Of a DNA stretch of 64,000 bases, positions 27,802 to 42,800 are shown piece after piece. The notes beneath the pieces are model-generated. The model was not told the origin of the DNA. It worked only from the letters and a program-made list of their open reading frames with translations, and did not search any database. Position numbers and translations under genes: made by a program. Origin of the DNA: Hybos culiciformis (lineage: Eukaryota; Arthropoda; Insecta; Diptera; Hybotidae); the NCBI GenBank assembly GCA_964007475.1, contig OZ023275.1, positions 31,997,619 to 32,061,618 of the forward strand. Reading direction: 5' to 3'. Numbering within the stretch: the first letter of the stretch is position 1; each line of letters starts with the position of its first letter.

Positions 27802-30800
27802 ATGACTAATTATCGAAGAAAAAACACCTGTCGTCATCGTGGCTGCCAAATAATTTATTTTCCAATTATATTATTATTATTTCAAATAGATGAAATTATA
27901 AAATTATTACAAATTGAAGCAAAAGAATCTGTTGGTGGTGATAAATCAACAGATGGTCAACATTTTGCTATGGAACCACAAGATCAAACTGCTATTGTTG
28001 GTTCAAGAGTTACTCTACCGTGTAGGGTAATTGATAAATTAGGTACACTGCAATGGACAAAAGATGATTTTGGTTTGGGACAACATAGAAATTTAAGTGG
28101 TTTTGAACGTTATTCAATGGTTGGCAGCGATGAAGAAGGTAAAATAATTATTATTGAAATATTGTATATTTAATATTTGAAATAAATTTTATTCTAATTG
28201 AATGTCAAACAATATATTCGAAAATTTTCCAGTAACTTCAATATTGCCATTAGTATTTATTTTCCTACAGTTCTATGATTACTATGAATTATTACAAATA
28301 TGTTTATGTTAATAATGTATATAGTGATTTCATGAGCTACTTAATCAAATGATGAAAATAAATAAAATGTTTGACTTTCTGTATGACATTAAATATTTTT
28401 TTAATGTCTTAAAACATAAGAAGGCATAAAAATGAGTCCAACTAAACTATATTTTGTTTTTAACCAAAAATTTTAACATTCGCCGCATAAATGAATCGTC
28501 TATAAAAGATCCTTTCGTCCGTCATGTAGGCTTTATAATATTTCTCACAATATCTCCCCTTCAAGTATTCAATTCTCAACATAAGAAACATAAATTAACA
28601 AGACTATCGCCTATACAATTAAAATATATATTTTCATTCGATTCGATAAGGTCAGCTCAATTATTAATAATCAAACAAAAAAAAAAAAACAATTATATAA
28701 AATAGAGCAAAAAATTTTTTCAACTTGACTTGTGAAAAGCAAAAAGAAAAAGAAAAACAATTATCTAAATTAAATTTGAATAAAATGAATAAAAAATCAC
28801 TTCCATTATAAAAATATTTTTAAAGTCTTCTTTTTATTCTTTCTATATGAAAAGAAAAAAATATCCTTTTTTTTTTAACATTAATTTTTATTTTATTTCA
28901 TCCTTTTTGTCTGGTTTTAGGCGATTTTTCGTTAGACATTTATCCAGTTATGTTGGATGATGATGCAAAATATCAATGCCAAGTTGGGCCAGGACCTTTG
29001 GGTAAGAATCGACCAACAAAACACAAAAAAAAAAAAGAAGTTAAATAATGAATAAAAGTTATATATGTATATTATAAATATAAATCATTATGATTTTAAA
29101 ATGATTTTAATCCTCTTTTTGTAATTTTTATTTCATAAATTTTCAATGTAAATTTGTAATAAGTGTTATATTAATTTTTTGAAGGATTTTGAAAGGATTT
29201 TGAAACTATGTTTTTATTACAATGTCCACACCGTATTAATATGCAAAGGGAAATCAACAAAATTTTCTCCTCAACTTTATTTCCGGCGTTAAACTTTTTT
29301 TTTAAACATTAAGTGCGAAAATAAATTTGTCACATAATTGGTATAAAAAAAAACAAAATCTTTTCAAATTTTTTCCATTTTCTATTCAACATAAATTAAA
29401 AGTAGCAAAAAAAAAACTTTGAACTTTTCAGAATTTTTCCTTTGGTTTCTTTTCTTTTTTTCATTTTTTTGATATTGTTAAAAATCAATTATATCTTTTA
29501 TCTTTGTTCATTGTTTTTGCATTAAAATGAAATAAAGTTTTCCATCTAATTGAGTTTTTTATTATCATGTTTTAATTTCTCCTCAATTATTTTCAAATAG
29601 GTCAACCGGGCATTCGTTCAAGATTCGCTAAACTTACAGTACTAGTACCACCGGAAGCACCAAAAATTGTTCAAGGTGATTTTTTAGTGACAACTGAAGA
29701 TCGTGAAATTGAATTAGAATGTAATTCAGTTGGTGGAAAGCCTGCTGCAGAGGTAAATAGAAATTTGATTTCATTTATATATTTTTATAATAATTTGTAT
29801 ATATTTGTAGCAAAAAATATATTTAGAAATATAGAAACATTACAAAAATTCCTCAACCATAAAATTAAAAATCATAGATGTTGTACAGACTTTATTAACC
29901 TATTCAAAATGGTTACGACAATAAGAATTTATTTTATCCAATATTATATAATAATGCATAAAATATTATATTTATTATATTTATGCAACAAATATTCATT
30001 TTATGAAACAACAATATCTCTATATAGCATAATCTTATTGAATTTAATGAATTTTTTAATATTTCTATACATCAATATGGAAATAAGAGTAATCCAACCC
30101 GAAACACATAAAATTTCAATATTCAATATTAATTAAATTAAAACAGTAATTAAAAATTAAATTTAAATTAATGAATCTAATTTCCAATGTTCGTCTATTT
30201 CTAGAAAATATTTTTTTCTGTATATAAAGGTATTCAATATTCTTAAATTCTTATTTTGTTTAAGCAAAATCCCTTAAAAAAAATTTTTCTATCAAGTATA
30301 AGGAAAAAATAAATTTTAATTTATCCTTCTCGAATATCCTTTAACACCAAAATAAACAAATCTTTTTTTTTAAACGTTATTATTACTGTTTTTGTTATTA
30401 TAATAATTATAGATTTATTATAATAATCTTTAATCTTTAATATCCTGAAATAAAATAAATAATAGCTAAATTTTATTATAAATAGGTATTTTGTTATAAT
30501 ACATAAGTAAAGTGTATATTATTTTCCTTTCTTTTTAATTTTTTTTTTGTATTTTTTTATTTACGATTACAGATAACTTGGATAGATGGCTTAGGAAATG
30601 TTTTAACAAAATCAATTGATTACGTTAAGGAATTACTTCCGGATTCTAGAAGATATACTGCAAAATCAATATTAAAATTAATACCGAAAAAGGAACATCA
30701 TAATACGACATTTACGTGCCAAGCACAAAATACAGCGGATAGAACTTATCGTTCAGCAAAGCTTTTATTAGAGGTATGAATATATATAGAGATAAAATAA

Positions 30801-33800
30801 AAAATTAAAAATGTATTTTGCACGTAAAAGTAAACCATCATTACTGAACAGTAAAAAAAAGAAAAAAAAGTGTGTAGTATATAAAATGTTTTAAAGAATG
30901 CAATTAAGTTGCCGTATTACATAGATAATTTAGAAATAAAAAAAAAAGAAAACTATTACATACATTGGAAAGAAAATTTGAAAAGGAAAACAAATACATA
31001 CATAGAGTAGAAGAAAAAAAAATTGGAAATTGATTGTTCGTCGATATAATTGAAATTCGAATAGTTAGTGTCTTCAATAAACTTACTACAATCATAAATT
31101 TCATATTAAATCATAATATGCGAAAAAAAAATTAACTCATAAATAGAATTCATATTTTCTGATTGCGACTAAAAGAAAATTTCGCTTCTTGTCACAAAAG
31201 ATTTTAACCCTAAGCTCATGTTAACAAAACGAATTGGAGGTTCTTTTTTAACGAGATTTTTATTGCATGCTTTTTTTACCAATATTTTTATGTGTATAAA
31301 GGAGTTATTTTTTTTTTTTAAATATAAGCCCAATATAATGTTTGTTTTACAAAAAAAAAAGTTTTACAATATTATTTAATTTCACGAAATACTGAAAATG
31401 TCACATTAAAATGTAAAAGAAAAATATATCAGTGTTTTTCATCGTACAACTTTCATGTTAAAAGTTTAATCAATCATTAATTTTTGATTAACTTTTTGAA
31501 ATTTAAAACTCTTGGTAATAATATTTAAAACAAAAACAAAAAATCTACTTATAAACAAAATAATAACCTGAGGGTTAAAGTTCGAAAAGGACACACCAGC
31601 CCAAAAGGTTTTTAACAACAAAAAAAAAATAAAAATATATAACGCACATCTCTTTAACTCTTTTTAATTTTTTTTTTTTTTTTTTTTTTAAAACATATAA
31701 AAAAAAAAGTTTATTTATTTACATAAATTTTATCTGAAAAAATTCTATTAAATTTTGTTTTTTATATTATTCATTTTGATGTGCTTTTTTTTTTTTTTAA
31801 AGAAAATTATAATAACGTGGCCTGTCCCACATTTTATATTTTTTGAATTATTTATAACCTGCTTTATTTATTTATTTTATTTTTTTTTTTCTTAAAAAGG
31901 CTCATCGTATAAAATAACGTTTTATCCTTTTTTGTCTTCGATTGCAATAATTTTGGCAAATAAATGTATGAAAATAAAATAGAATTATAATTTAGCTTTA
32001 ATTTTGTTTTCTTTTTTCTGCAATTGTTGAAACGTTTTGTCTGAATGTCTGTCATATTCGAAAAAAACTTAAAAAAAATTAAAATTATCATCAAGGACCT
32101 GGCCTAGTTATGTATAAAACAATAATTCCAATTATATATATATGAACTCACATGACCATGGTCTATATATAATAAATTAGGCGGAAAAAAAGAATGTAAC
32201 ACAAAGTTACACTTATAACTTAAAGCTCTGTACACTTATAACTTAAAGCTCTGTTAATGATCTCGATCTTAATACTTTTTTAATAGATAAATATCCCAGG
32301 ATTCTCTTTATACTAAAATTCATACCATTGTATAGGGGTGTAGTATTATCATCAGTTTCGAGAAATAATTAATCTTATGTACAACGCAAATATTTGTAGA
32401 AAATCCTCTTTAATCAGATATTAAATTATCCCAAACTCTATCTTCACAGTATTATTCGTAATATTTTTTTTTTAATTTGCTTACTATTAAAAAAAATTAA
32501 TCATATTGTATTCAAGAAAATTATATCTCGGATAATCTATCCAATATGCTCGTAATTTTATTTTAAAAAATTTGGTGAAGCAGAAAATTATGCGAATTTT
32601 TTTTTTTTGTATATAATCTCGCACTAATTTCATATGATGAGAACATTGTCCCCAAAATAAAACTTACTGGATATTTTTTTTAACTATAGCTACCGAATTA
32701 CATTGTAATGTATGTTATGATGGCTGTTTTATAGAAATTCTATGTAAGAATGATATTTTTTAAGTTGTTATGCCGATGCCGTAGTATAGTATTTTTTTCG
32801 GGTTTTGAATTATTGATTTGTCATAAAAAGAATTGTTATTTGGATTTTATTGGTTTCTGAAGAAGGTTTCCCTTTTTTTTATAACTTGTTTTTTTTTTCT
32901 TGTTGGTTTTATATAAACATTAAATTTTATTTTTATAAAGGCATTAAAAATTTTGATGAAAATATATGAATTTTCTGTTCTTTTATTTTTTTTTTTTTAG
33001 AGCATAAATATATTATTAACATAATTATTTTGTGGTTTAAGCTAAATACATCTATTTCAGTAACCAAAAATAAAAACCCTAAATTTTAATTAATTAAAGG
33101 ATTTCTATTCATATAGCATAGGTATGGCATAATTAAATTACTCGCGTATATTCATATTAATTATTGATTATGTGGGATCAAAGTATGTGATAAACTTAAT
33201 TAAATTATAAAAATATACAAAATGTTAGGATCAATAATTTTGTATTTTTTTTTTTTAATTTATATGGATAAAGCTATTACTTAATTGATTTTACAATTAC
33301 ATATATATTACAAATATTCATGTGAATGAATGTAGGAGTATTAAATTTATTAAATGTCAATGCAATTTAAATAAAAAATAATTAAATATAAAAAGGAAAT
33401 TAGGATAGAGTATTTATTAAATAACGCTTTATGCTATAATTCTCTATTACTTGTAAATAATTCATATTATAATCTATAAAAATTTATGATTCAGTGTACT
33501 TGTTTCTAATGAACTCAGAGAAATAAAACACTTGCATGGATTCATAGTTCGGGTTTTTTTATTTAACTTAATTATTAATTTTGGTTTTAAGTTAAACCTA
33601 GAAGTTGAAAGATTTTGAAAGATTTTGAAATATATATTTATGCCACTTTTTTTGCTTACTTTTCGAGTTTTCAAATTCATATAGTATATATAATTTTTTT
33701 TTCACTCAAGTGGACAAATTGACCAAATAACATAAATTCCAGTCCGTGAGACATTCCGTAGTACACATAGGATAAAAGAAATACCACTACACAATACTTG

Positions 33801-36800
33801 AACAGTATATATAGTTCATTTATTATTTTTATGAATTTAATTTCAAAACTTCACATATAAGATTAGGAAATAAAACTACAAAACTACAAATTAACTCAAA
33901 CCATAATCATTATTTAATTTTATTTATTTATATATTTTAATATTTTAGTGATCACTTTTTGTCACTCATATCTTCCATAAAATGATCTAAATTTTCCGAA
34001 ACTCTTCAGCAATTTAGTTATTAATAAATAAAAAGTATTAAACAAAAATAATATATGTACATTGTATATATACAAGGCAAGGAAACCATATAGTGTTTAA
34101 ATAAATATTTTTTTTGTAAATTCCAAATAATATTCACCGTATACGTACAATGGACATTTTGTATTGTATATTATATAAATAAATTTTTTATGATGATTTT
34201 TTAAATTAACTTCTAAACGTCATTAATTCGTAGCAAAATTTCTCCAATTTTTTTTTCAATTGTAGATTAAGTAAATCTTTTTAAACTAAAATTTTTTTTT
34301 CCTATATAGGTAAAATATGCACCAAAAGTATCTGTATCTGTTGTTAGTGGTGCATTGGCTGGTGGACGTATTGCTGAAGGTTCTGAAATACGTTTATCAT
34401 GTCGTTCTGATGCAAATCCATCTGAAGTCAATTATCGTTGGTTTATTAATGATGAACCTGTTGTCGGTGATTATACAACTGAAATGGTAAATTTTCAATT
34501 TAATTAAATTACATATTTTAATTATTCATTACATTTATTAATTAATTACATTACACAGATAATTCATAATGTGTCACGTAAATTTCATGATGCCATTGTT
34601 AAATGCGAAGTATTTAATGTTGTTGGAAAAAGTGAAGAAAGTGAAACTTTGGATATTAGCTGTAAGTGCATCAATTTCAATTAAATTAAAAGTGTTTTAA
34701 TGAAATAATTACTACAAATTATATTGTATATGTACATATATGGATATATATATTAATTTTATGTGCGAAAATGGTATATTAAAATAATAACTATAAAGTG
34801 TTTATTATTTCCATTAAAATATGTAATTTTTTTTTAATGACATAAAACGTGTTTTATTATATTAGCTAAGTGAAAAATTTATATGGAATGATTGTATTTT
34901 CATAAAGAAATAAAGCAAAGCAAGGAAATGTTCTCTAAAAATAACTGACACTTATGTGTAAGAAAATTTATATTTCTAAATATAAATATTTCTATATATT
35001 ATGTATAATATAATATAATATAATATAATATATTTAACATAATGATTTATATGTGTTTTCGCACAAAAAAATATACATATAATCACTATAAGTTATGTCT
35101 GCACAAAATCTATCTGTGGACAATTCCATCGACAAATATTAACTCAACTTGAAATCAATCCTCCGTGATTCTTCAGTTTTATATGTTCATAAGTTCTTTA
35201 AAGCTTTCAGCAAATCTTATATTATATTATTCTAGTTATTTAATCTTGATAGCAAAAATATTTATAACTATAAAAGCCAAAACAAAAAACCGAATGAAAG
35301 GACTTTTTTATTAAATATTTTTCATCTATTTACAATGCTGTGCTGACAGAAAATTTGTATATTTTGATTAAATTGAATATGAAATAAAATTTTATATTTT
35401 GTATATTTTTTCAACTTTACGATAAGTTAAAACTTTTACCTATTTAATTTATTTTTAATAAATAAATTTAATTTTTAATTGTTTTACACAATTATTATGT
35501 GTAGGTAAAACTTTTCTGGTTTCAATTTTGTAATTATTAACATAAAATTATATTAAATTTTTTCTAACATTTAATTTCCCTATATAATTTATTAAGAACA
35601 ATAATTGCCTTGCTAGTGTGTTCGGAACACAATTTTGTATTATTATTCAAATTTCTTAACATGTAAGGGAATTTAATTTTAATTTTAACATTACACATTT
35701 ACACGTAAATATACATAAGTTGTATATATTCTAATTTTAAACCAAATTCAATTATTTATTATTATTATTTAAAAAAAAAATTTTTTAAGTATATTTATTA
35801 TTTTATACAAAAAAGAAAACTATGAAAATTTTTATAATTTTTCTAATTAATTATTTTTTTTTTTCATGAAGATGGTCCTGAATTCCGCACACCACCTAAA
35901 ACCACGGTTGAAGCAGATACAGGTGGATCTGTTATATTGTCATGTGATGTTGATGGAAATCCTGCTGCCGATGTTGTCTGGATAAATGGCACATCAGACA
36001 GAGTAAGTATAGGCAACTTAATGAAATTTAAGAATTTAATTCAAAATAAATTTGTTCAAGACCAGTTAATTAAAAATTGAAAAAAAAATTCAATTACATT
36101 ATACATTACATGTATGTATATAAACATTCGGCTTCAAAAGTCAGTAAGCCGAATTCAAGTTAAAGCAAAAAAAAGCATTATAACTTAATTACAAGAAATT
36201 TCGGATTGAATATGTTGGTAATTTTGGTTGGTTGACGATTCTACAAGTACAAAATATTAATATTTCTTTCTATTTCATAAAATGAAATTATTTGCCACAT
36301 AAAGAAAGAATTCAAAAAAAAAAAAAAGTAAGCATTTATAAATCCATTGGAATTATATACACAATTCATTCACAAAATTTACCAAATTTATTATTTTCAT
36401 TTTCAATTCCATCCAATATTATTTTGACTTTGATTTTATGTGAAAATGTGAAAGATACAAAGCTCCATAATGATGTTGTACATACAGAACACAACACCAA
36501 CAATATAAATAAATTTAATAACAGAATAGAGACATCAAAAATGTTTGTGTGATTATTGTGTACAAAAGTAATAAAGCTGTTGGAAACATTGGGAAAGGGG
36601 AAAATAAAATATAAAATTTTTATTTTTAGAAAATTTTTATTAATAACGCCAATATGAAATTTTATTATTTTCATTTTTTGCAAAATCTACCAAAAATCTA
36701 TGCTACTCTCTTATAGTTTTCATATGAAAATTTCCTTTCATTATTAGTAAAAATTTTATTGTTATATGGGCACTTTTATTATTATAGGAATCCTTTTTTT

Positions 36801-39800
36801 TTACACACTGTCTATATTTTATAGGAAGTATGTTAATTGCATTACGTCATATGTCCAAAAGTGATTTTCAATGTCCATCTGCACAATAAGGCTCAATTTT
36901 GTATTTTTTTTTTTTTTTTATAATGTTGATATGCATGTATGTACCAACATAGATTATTTCAATGCAATTCATGATGAAAAAAAAAAAAAAAAACCTAAAA
37001 TTTGTCATATGAAATTTTTCTAACAAAAAAAAAAAAAAAATGAAATGATTTCATAAAAAAAAAAAAGATCCAGCCACACATATGATAGAATATTTTATAA
37101 TAATAATAATTGGTCTTTGTGTTTCCGTGTCATCATTGTTGTTTTCCATTATCACCAGATGTACATTATTTGAAAATGTTCCCATGTCCTCTGTGCATGG
37201 CTAAAAATTAAATGTGTAAAGCTTCGAAAGGCATATATGAAAACAAAAAAAAAAAATAAAAATTTAAGTTGAATACTTCCATTTTTTGTACATTAAAAAA
37301 AGAAAAATCATGTTTTTTTTATTTTTGCGCTTTTCCTAGGATAAAATTTATATTATATACTTATACATTAAATATATATTATAATATGTGTACCATAATC
37401 ATAACATTATTTCGCTGGGTTGATCAACTTTATATTTTTAATTTTTCTATTCTACATACATATATGTATGTGCACATTATTGGTTCATATTAATAAATGC
37501 TTTGAATAGTATACTACTATGTGAAATTCCTAAAAAAGCTTAGTTATGTAAAAAAAAAAAAAAAACAACAAAATTAACATAGTGCATTAGATTAAAAAAA
37601 ATAAAAAAAATCAAGAAAATCCCAATTATGTTCATTGTATAGAAAAATTCATCGTTACGATATAAAATAATTATCCGTTTCAATGATGATGATAACTATA
37701 GAACATCATAATAAAATGTGGTTTCGGATTTATTATATCAACTTATAGTATAAAATAATGTTAATTTCAATTTAAATAAAACTTAATATGAAAATTTTAG
37801 CCTTAAAAATTATTTCGCGTTAAAAATTATTATTATTATAACTCGAAAAGTTTGAATATTGTTAAAATAAATTTGTGAAAGTCAAATAAAGAGTATTTTT
37901 GTGGTGCGAGAAATACATTTTTGCCTGTAAATAAATTAGTTGCTTGTACACACATACATATTTATCTACGATTTTGATATGAAATAAGAAATTTTGATTA
38001 AAGGAAAAATATTTCTATCCAAAAATTAGTTTCAAATCCGAAACTTTGAATTATAGTCATTATAAAGTAATAAGTAATAAATAATGTTTTTTTTTAGGTT
38101 CCGCACGTACAGGATTTTATGCATCATATCGATGGTTTAAAGGTAAAAGTCACTAACTGACAATCATACAATTGATAGAAAATGATGACTTTTACCTGTT
38201 AATGGATTTAACACATTTTTTTTAGTGAGTTTTACTCTGATGAAATCTCAGTAAAATAAAGGAAAAGTAGAAAAATGGTTGAACATAATTAAAATTAAAT
38301 TAAATTTTATAACCATAATACCTGAAATATAATTTTCGACCAAAATGCAGTTAGTGACTTTTACCTTTAAACCATCGATATATTGAATCACATTAAATTT
38401 CATTTAAAAATAACATATACGCTATGTACATAATAAAACTTATAAGTACATTTTTATTTAATATATAATACATATATGTTTAGAAAATAAAATTAATTAT
38501 TTTAAATTACAAGCATTTTATACGAGAAATTGAAAATAAAAATATTTTTTCAATTTACGTAAATTTTATAATTTATTGTAAAAATTCGAATGCATTTATG
38601 CATATAATTTTATATTTTTCAAAATATTCTAAATGTTAACATTCACATATTTAATTATTTTTTGGAATTTCATTAGAATAATTAGTCACTTTTTTTGTCC
38701 AGGTTTTTTTTCCGATATCATTTTAATCCCATTTTACTTCTGGTAAATTTTAGTATACTTAAAAGTTAGTGTGGCAATGGCAGATATATATTAACTGGGC
38801 CATCTAAGTCTTAAGAACTCAATGTTCAATAACAAATAAGTTCTATACCAATTACTATAATAAAATTTATTAACTCTCGCATTTTAAATATTTTTGGTAT
38901 TTTTCCTATAATGTGTAATCAAGTTACTTATTTCATTCAACATAATAGTATTTCTTAATCCATAATTTAAATGAACGTACATATACATTAAAATTAAGAA
39001 AAAAAAATTCTCAGATATGACAATGTATTTTTCTAAACCCACATAGTGTACATATAATATGTAATATATGTTAATATACAATTTATGTGTTTATTCAATG
39101 TACAACTTTTATATACATTAATTTTGATACACAACTTGAAATCTTTCATTTTGTTAGAAGAAAAAAAAAATTTTTTTTAAATTTAAAAGTTTTTCGGTCT
39201 ATTTGTTTTCATAGACTTATTTTGTTTTTCGTTTTTTTTTTTTTTCTAAATTATAATTTACTCTGTTTCGCATTAGATTCTTATATACCTATCCTTATAC
39301 CATATATTTTATAAACTTTCAACATGCAGTATATAGAACTGATACAAAATTTTTCCATTATAAAGTTAAAAAAAAAAATAAAAATTCGAAAAAAAAACCT
39401 ACATAACTTTTTATATATCAGCAGGATTTTTTATGCCCATTGTGAAGCCCAATATATATTATGCAAAAATAATATTTAAAAAAACATTCATGTAATAGAA
39501 AAAAAAAATTATTGATAATGTTGATGTTCTCTTCAATCAATTTTATAAATATTTTTAATTCCACCATCATCGTGCATGTACAATTTTATACAGAGAATAT
39601 TATACTGTTTTTGAATCTAAAGTACACATAATGTTTTCTAAACCCATTTTATTATCTTAAAATAATGTAAAAAAAAAATATATAGAAATAGCAATATCAG
39701 CTTCAATAATCTTCCACGGTTTTCATATAGTAATGTGAATAAATTTGTATATTGCACGATTTAAATAAGGTAACAGATTTCATTCTCTAAAACTTATAAA

Positions 39801-42800
39801 AATTATTATATCATATATTTCAACCAAAATCTATAATGGTAGCTATATAAGTTATATTAAGCCAACTATAGCAAAAAAAAAAATATGTTCATCAAATTTA
39901 ATGAAATATTATGAATGTTAATTCTATTTAATTGAATTCTTTTCAAAATCTTATGAAAATGATGATTTATGTTGCTTTCTAAATGAGCTTTGATGTATTC
40001 TGAATATTAAAATTATAATAGAGTCCACTTTTGACAGACACTTTTCAAATACATAAAGACATTATTAATATTTACATAGTACTTTCATTCATATGATTTT
40101 AATTTTTATTTCACATTTGAATGCCTTAAAATTTGTCTAAATCCAATGCAATAATTGTGCATCTGTATAAAATGTAAAAAATTTCATATACATATTTATA
40201 TTACATGTATGAATATACTTATATATAAATAATTTCATGAATGAATAGATATATTTTCGTTTTTATTTCTTTCATAATACTTATTGAAGTATGTTATTAA
40301 ACAAAAACTAATAATATTCTTTCAATTAAATATGTTCAATATCACTTAAATTATTCATTTATTCAATTAGAAGAGGTGTTCACTTAATTTAATGCTCACT
40401 CGTAATATAGACTTAATTGAAGTGAACATATTAATAATACTTAATTTTTTTAAAGCTTCTGCTGAAACTTTGTGAAAAGAGCACAATATATTTATAATAT
40501 ACTTATAATTTTCGCCACTTTTGAGGTAATAACAGAATTCTTGCTACTTAATAGATAGTTACTAGAATACATAAGCTCTCTACTAAAAGAATCGAATTCT
40601 CTTATAGAGCTAATTTGCTAGTTGGGTATAATTTATAAGAATACTATATAAATTGATATTTATAGGTATATAATGTTTGTGACTCGAAGAAATGAGACTA
40701 ATCCACAATCGATTTTGATTTAATAAATTTTTAATATTTATTTAAGAAAAATCTTAAAAAAATATCTTAAGAACAATCAGAAAAAAAGAAAATTATATAC
40801 CTATTTGAACCAAAAAAGTTGCCTGTTCTACTATATAATAGACGGGGTTTTATTTTATTTATAAATTTAAAAAAACTTTAAATTTTCTGTCAATAATAAA
40901 AGTTAATAAAAAAAATTTAAATTGAACTAACTAAATTCCTAAATTTTAAGAAAATTTAGAAAAAATTTAAATATGTTCTGGAAACTTGTTTATTGAATCA
41001 ATAATAATAAGTGTACCTATATATGAAACTTTTTTTTTTTAGTAGATGTTTAGAATAATCAGATTAATTTATGAATTTAAGTTTAAGGAAATAAAATTCA
41101 AAAGCTTTTTGTATACGTTATAAATTTTCTTAACTTTTTTATATGTATGTATACCTACATAATAACATAACATAAAACATAATAATGTATTATATTATGT
41201 TTTCCTTGTATTCTTCTTGCATTCATTCAATATTCTGTTTATTTATTTTACTCTAATATTTTTTTTTTCTTATTTTTAATTTCATAAAATATACACTATA
41301 ATAAAGCTACATTGTTTTGATAATATTTTATTTTATTTAGAAAATTAAAATGGTTAAACACCATAAGGAATTGGTTTCTTTTTCTTTTTAATGTGTATTT
41401 ATTATATAGATATGTATATTATTATATATTCTCTTATCATTGCTATAATATAAATATATTTATATGTTCTATTTATTCGATATAGGAGTTAAAAAACCTT
41501 AATAATAATAATGTATTGTCTTTTATAGAAATATAAAGAATATTATAAATAAAATTTGATTAGTGATGCGAATAATACATATATATGATGCTTTAATAAA
41601 AACACAATCAGAAACTTTATTATATTATTACAAAAATCTAAAGTTTAAACCATATAATATAATATCAAATATTATATATTTAAAAAGATATTAGTATTAT
41701 ACATAGTAGATATTTATATAATATAGAAAATATTTTGAAATTATCCTATATGTAAAATATTAAAATACATTAAGATTACACACTCTACAAAAACTATCAA
41801 GTAATACAAAATAAGTAATAACATTAAAAATGTAAAAGGTATGTGTATTAATTTACCCTTAAAATTCATTTTCCAATATTTTTGTATTTTAATTTTTGAA
41901 ATTAGAACTGCATTATTTAAAATACAAAAATAAAAAGGAAAATTTTGTCAAAATTATAACCTAAAGTTAATTAATATAAAATAATAATAATAATAATACT
42001 ACAAATATAAAATAGACATAAATCGATATTTTATTATATTTTACTATACGTATTTTATTTAGATAATTTATTTTTTACAAATCCCATAGATTATTAATAC
42101 ATTGTGATGATAATTCTACATATTTTTACTATTTTATATTAATTAGACAATATAAAATTAGGAAAAAAAATCTACTTTAAATCTAGTGTATTTATATATA
42201 CTTAAAATTCATTTTAATGACTATATCTAACTTGTCAGAGCTTTGTTCAATTAATTGCCAATAAATTATACAAGGTACAACATTTTTAAATGTTGAATAT
42301 ATACATCAAATAAAAATTTTTGGAATTTCATATGAAATCGTATTAAAATGCACAAATAGTAAAATAAACTTATGTGTAATTTTCTAGTAATTTATCAAAA
42401 TGAATAAAGAAAAAAAAAATATTTTTTTTTTCCTTATAAACATATAAATAATGTACATTCTTTGGTTTGAAAATAAAGCTTAAATATGTATGGACTTATA
42501 TATAATGGTATATTGTATTATATAATTGTAATTAAGATTTTGATATAAGAAGAACCCTTCGTTTTACTTTAATTAAAATTTTGAAAATAGAAAGTGTTTT
42601 TTTTTCATAGTTCTTTAATAAAGAAGATAGAAAATTATGGTTTTATTTTACCTTAGTTATAGTATGTTCATATTCGATTAAAATATTCTATACTACAAAA
42701 AATATAAATACCTGACATGTATATTATTATGTTTTTAATAAATTTAAGAAATTAAGAAAATTTAAAGCTTTTCATATAATTTATACCTATAATACATCTT

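Noticed and set aside
36292..36683. Overlapping frames of 86 and 105 codons on opposite strands
   Set aside because: Inside intron 7 of the adhesion gene, with no recognisable domain and no splice context.
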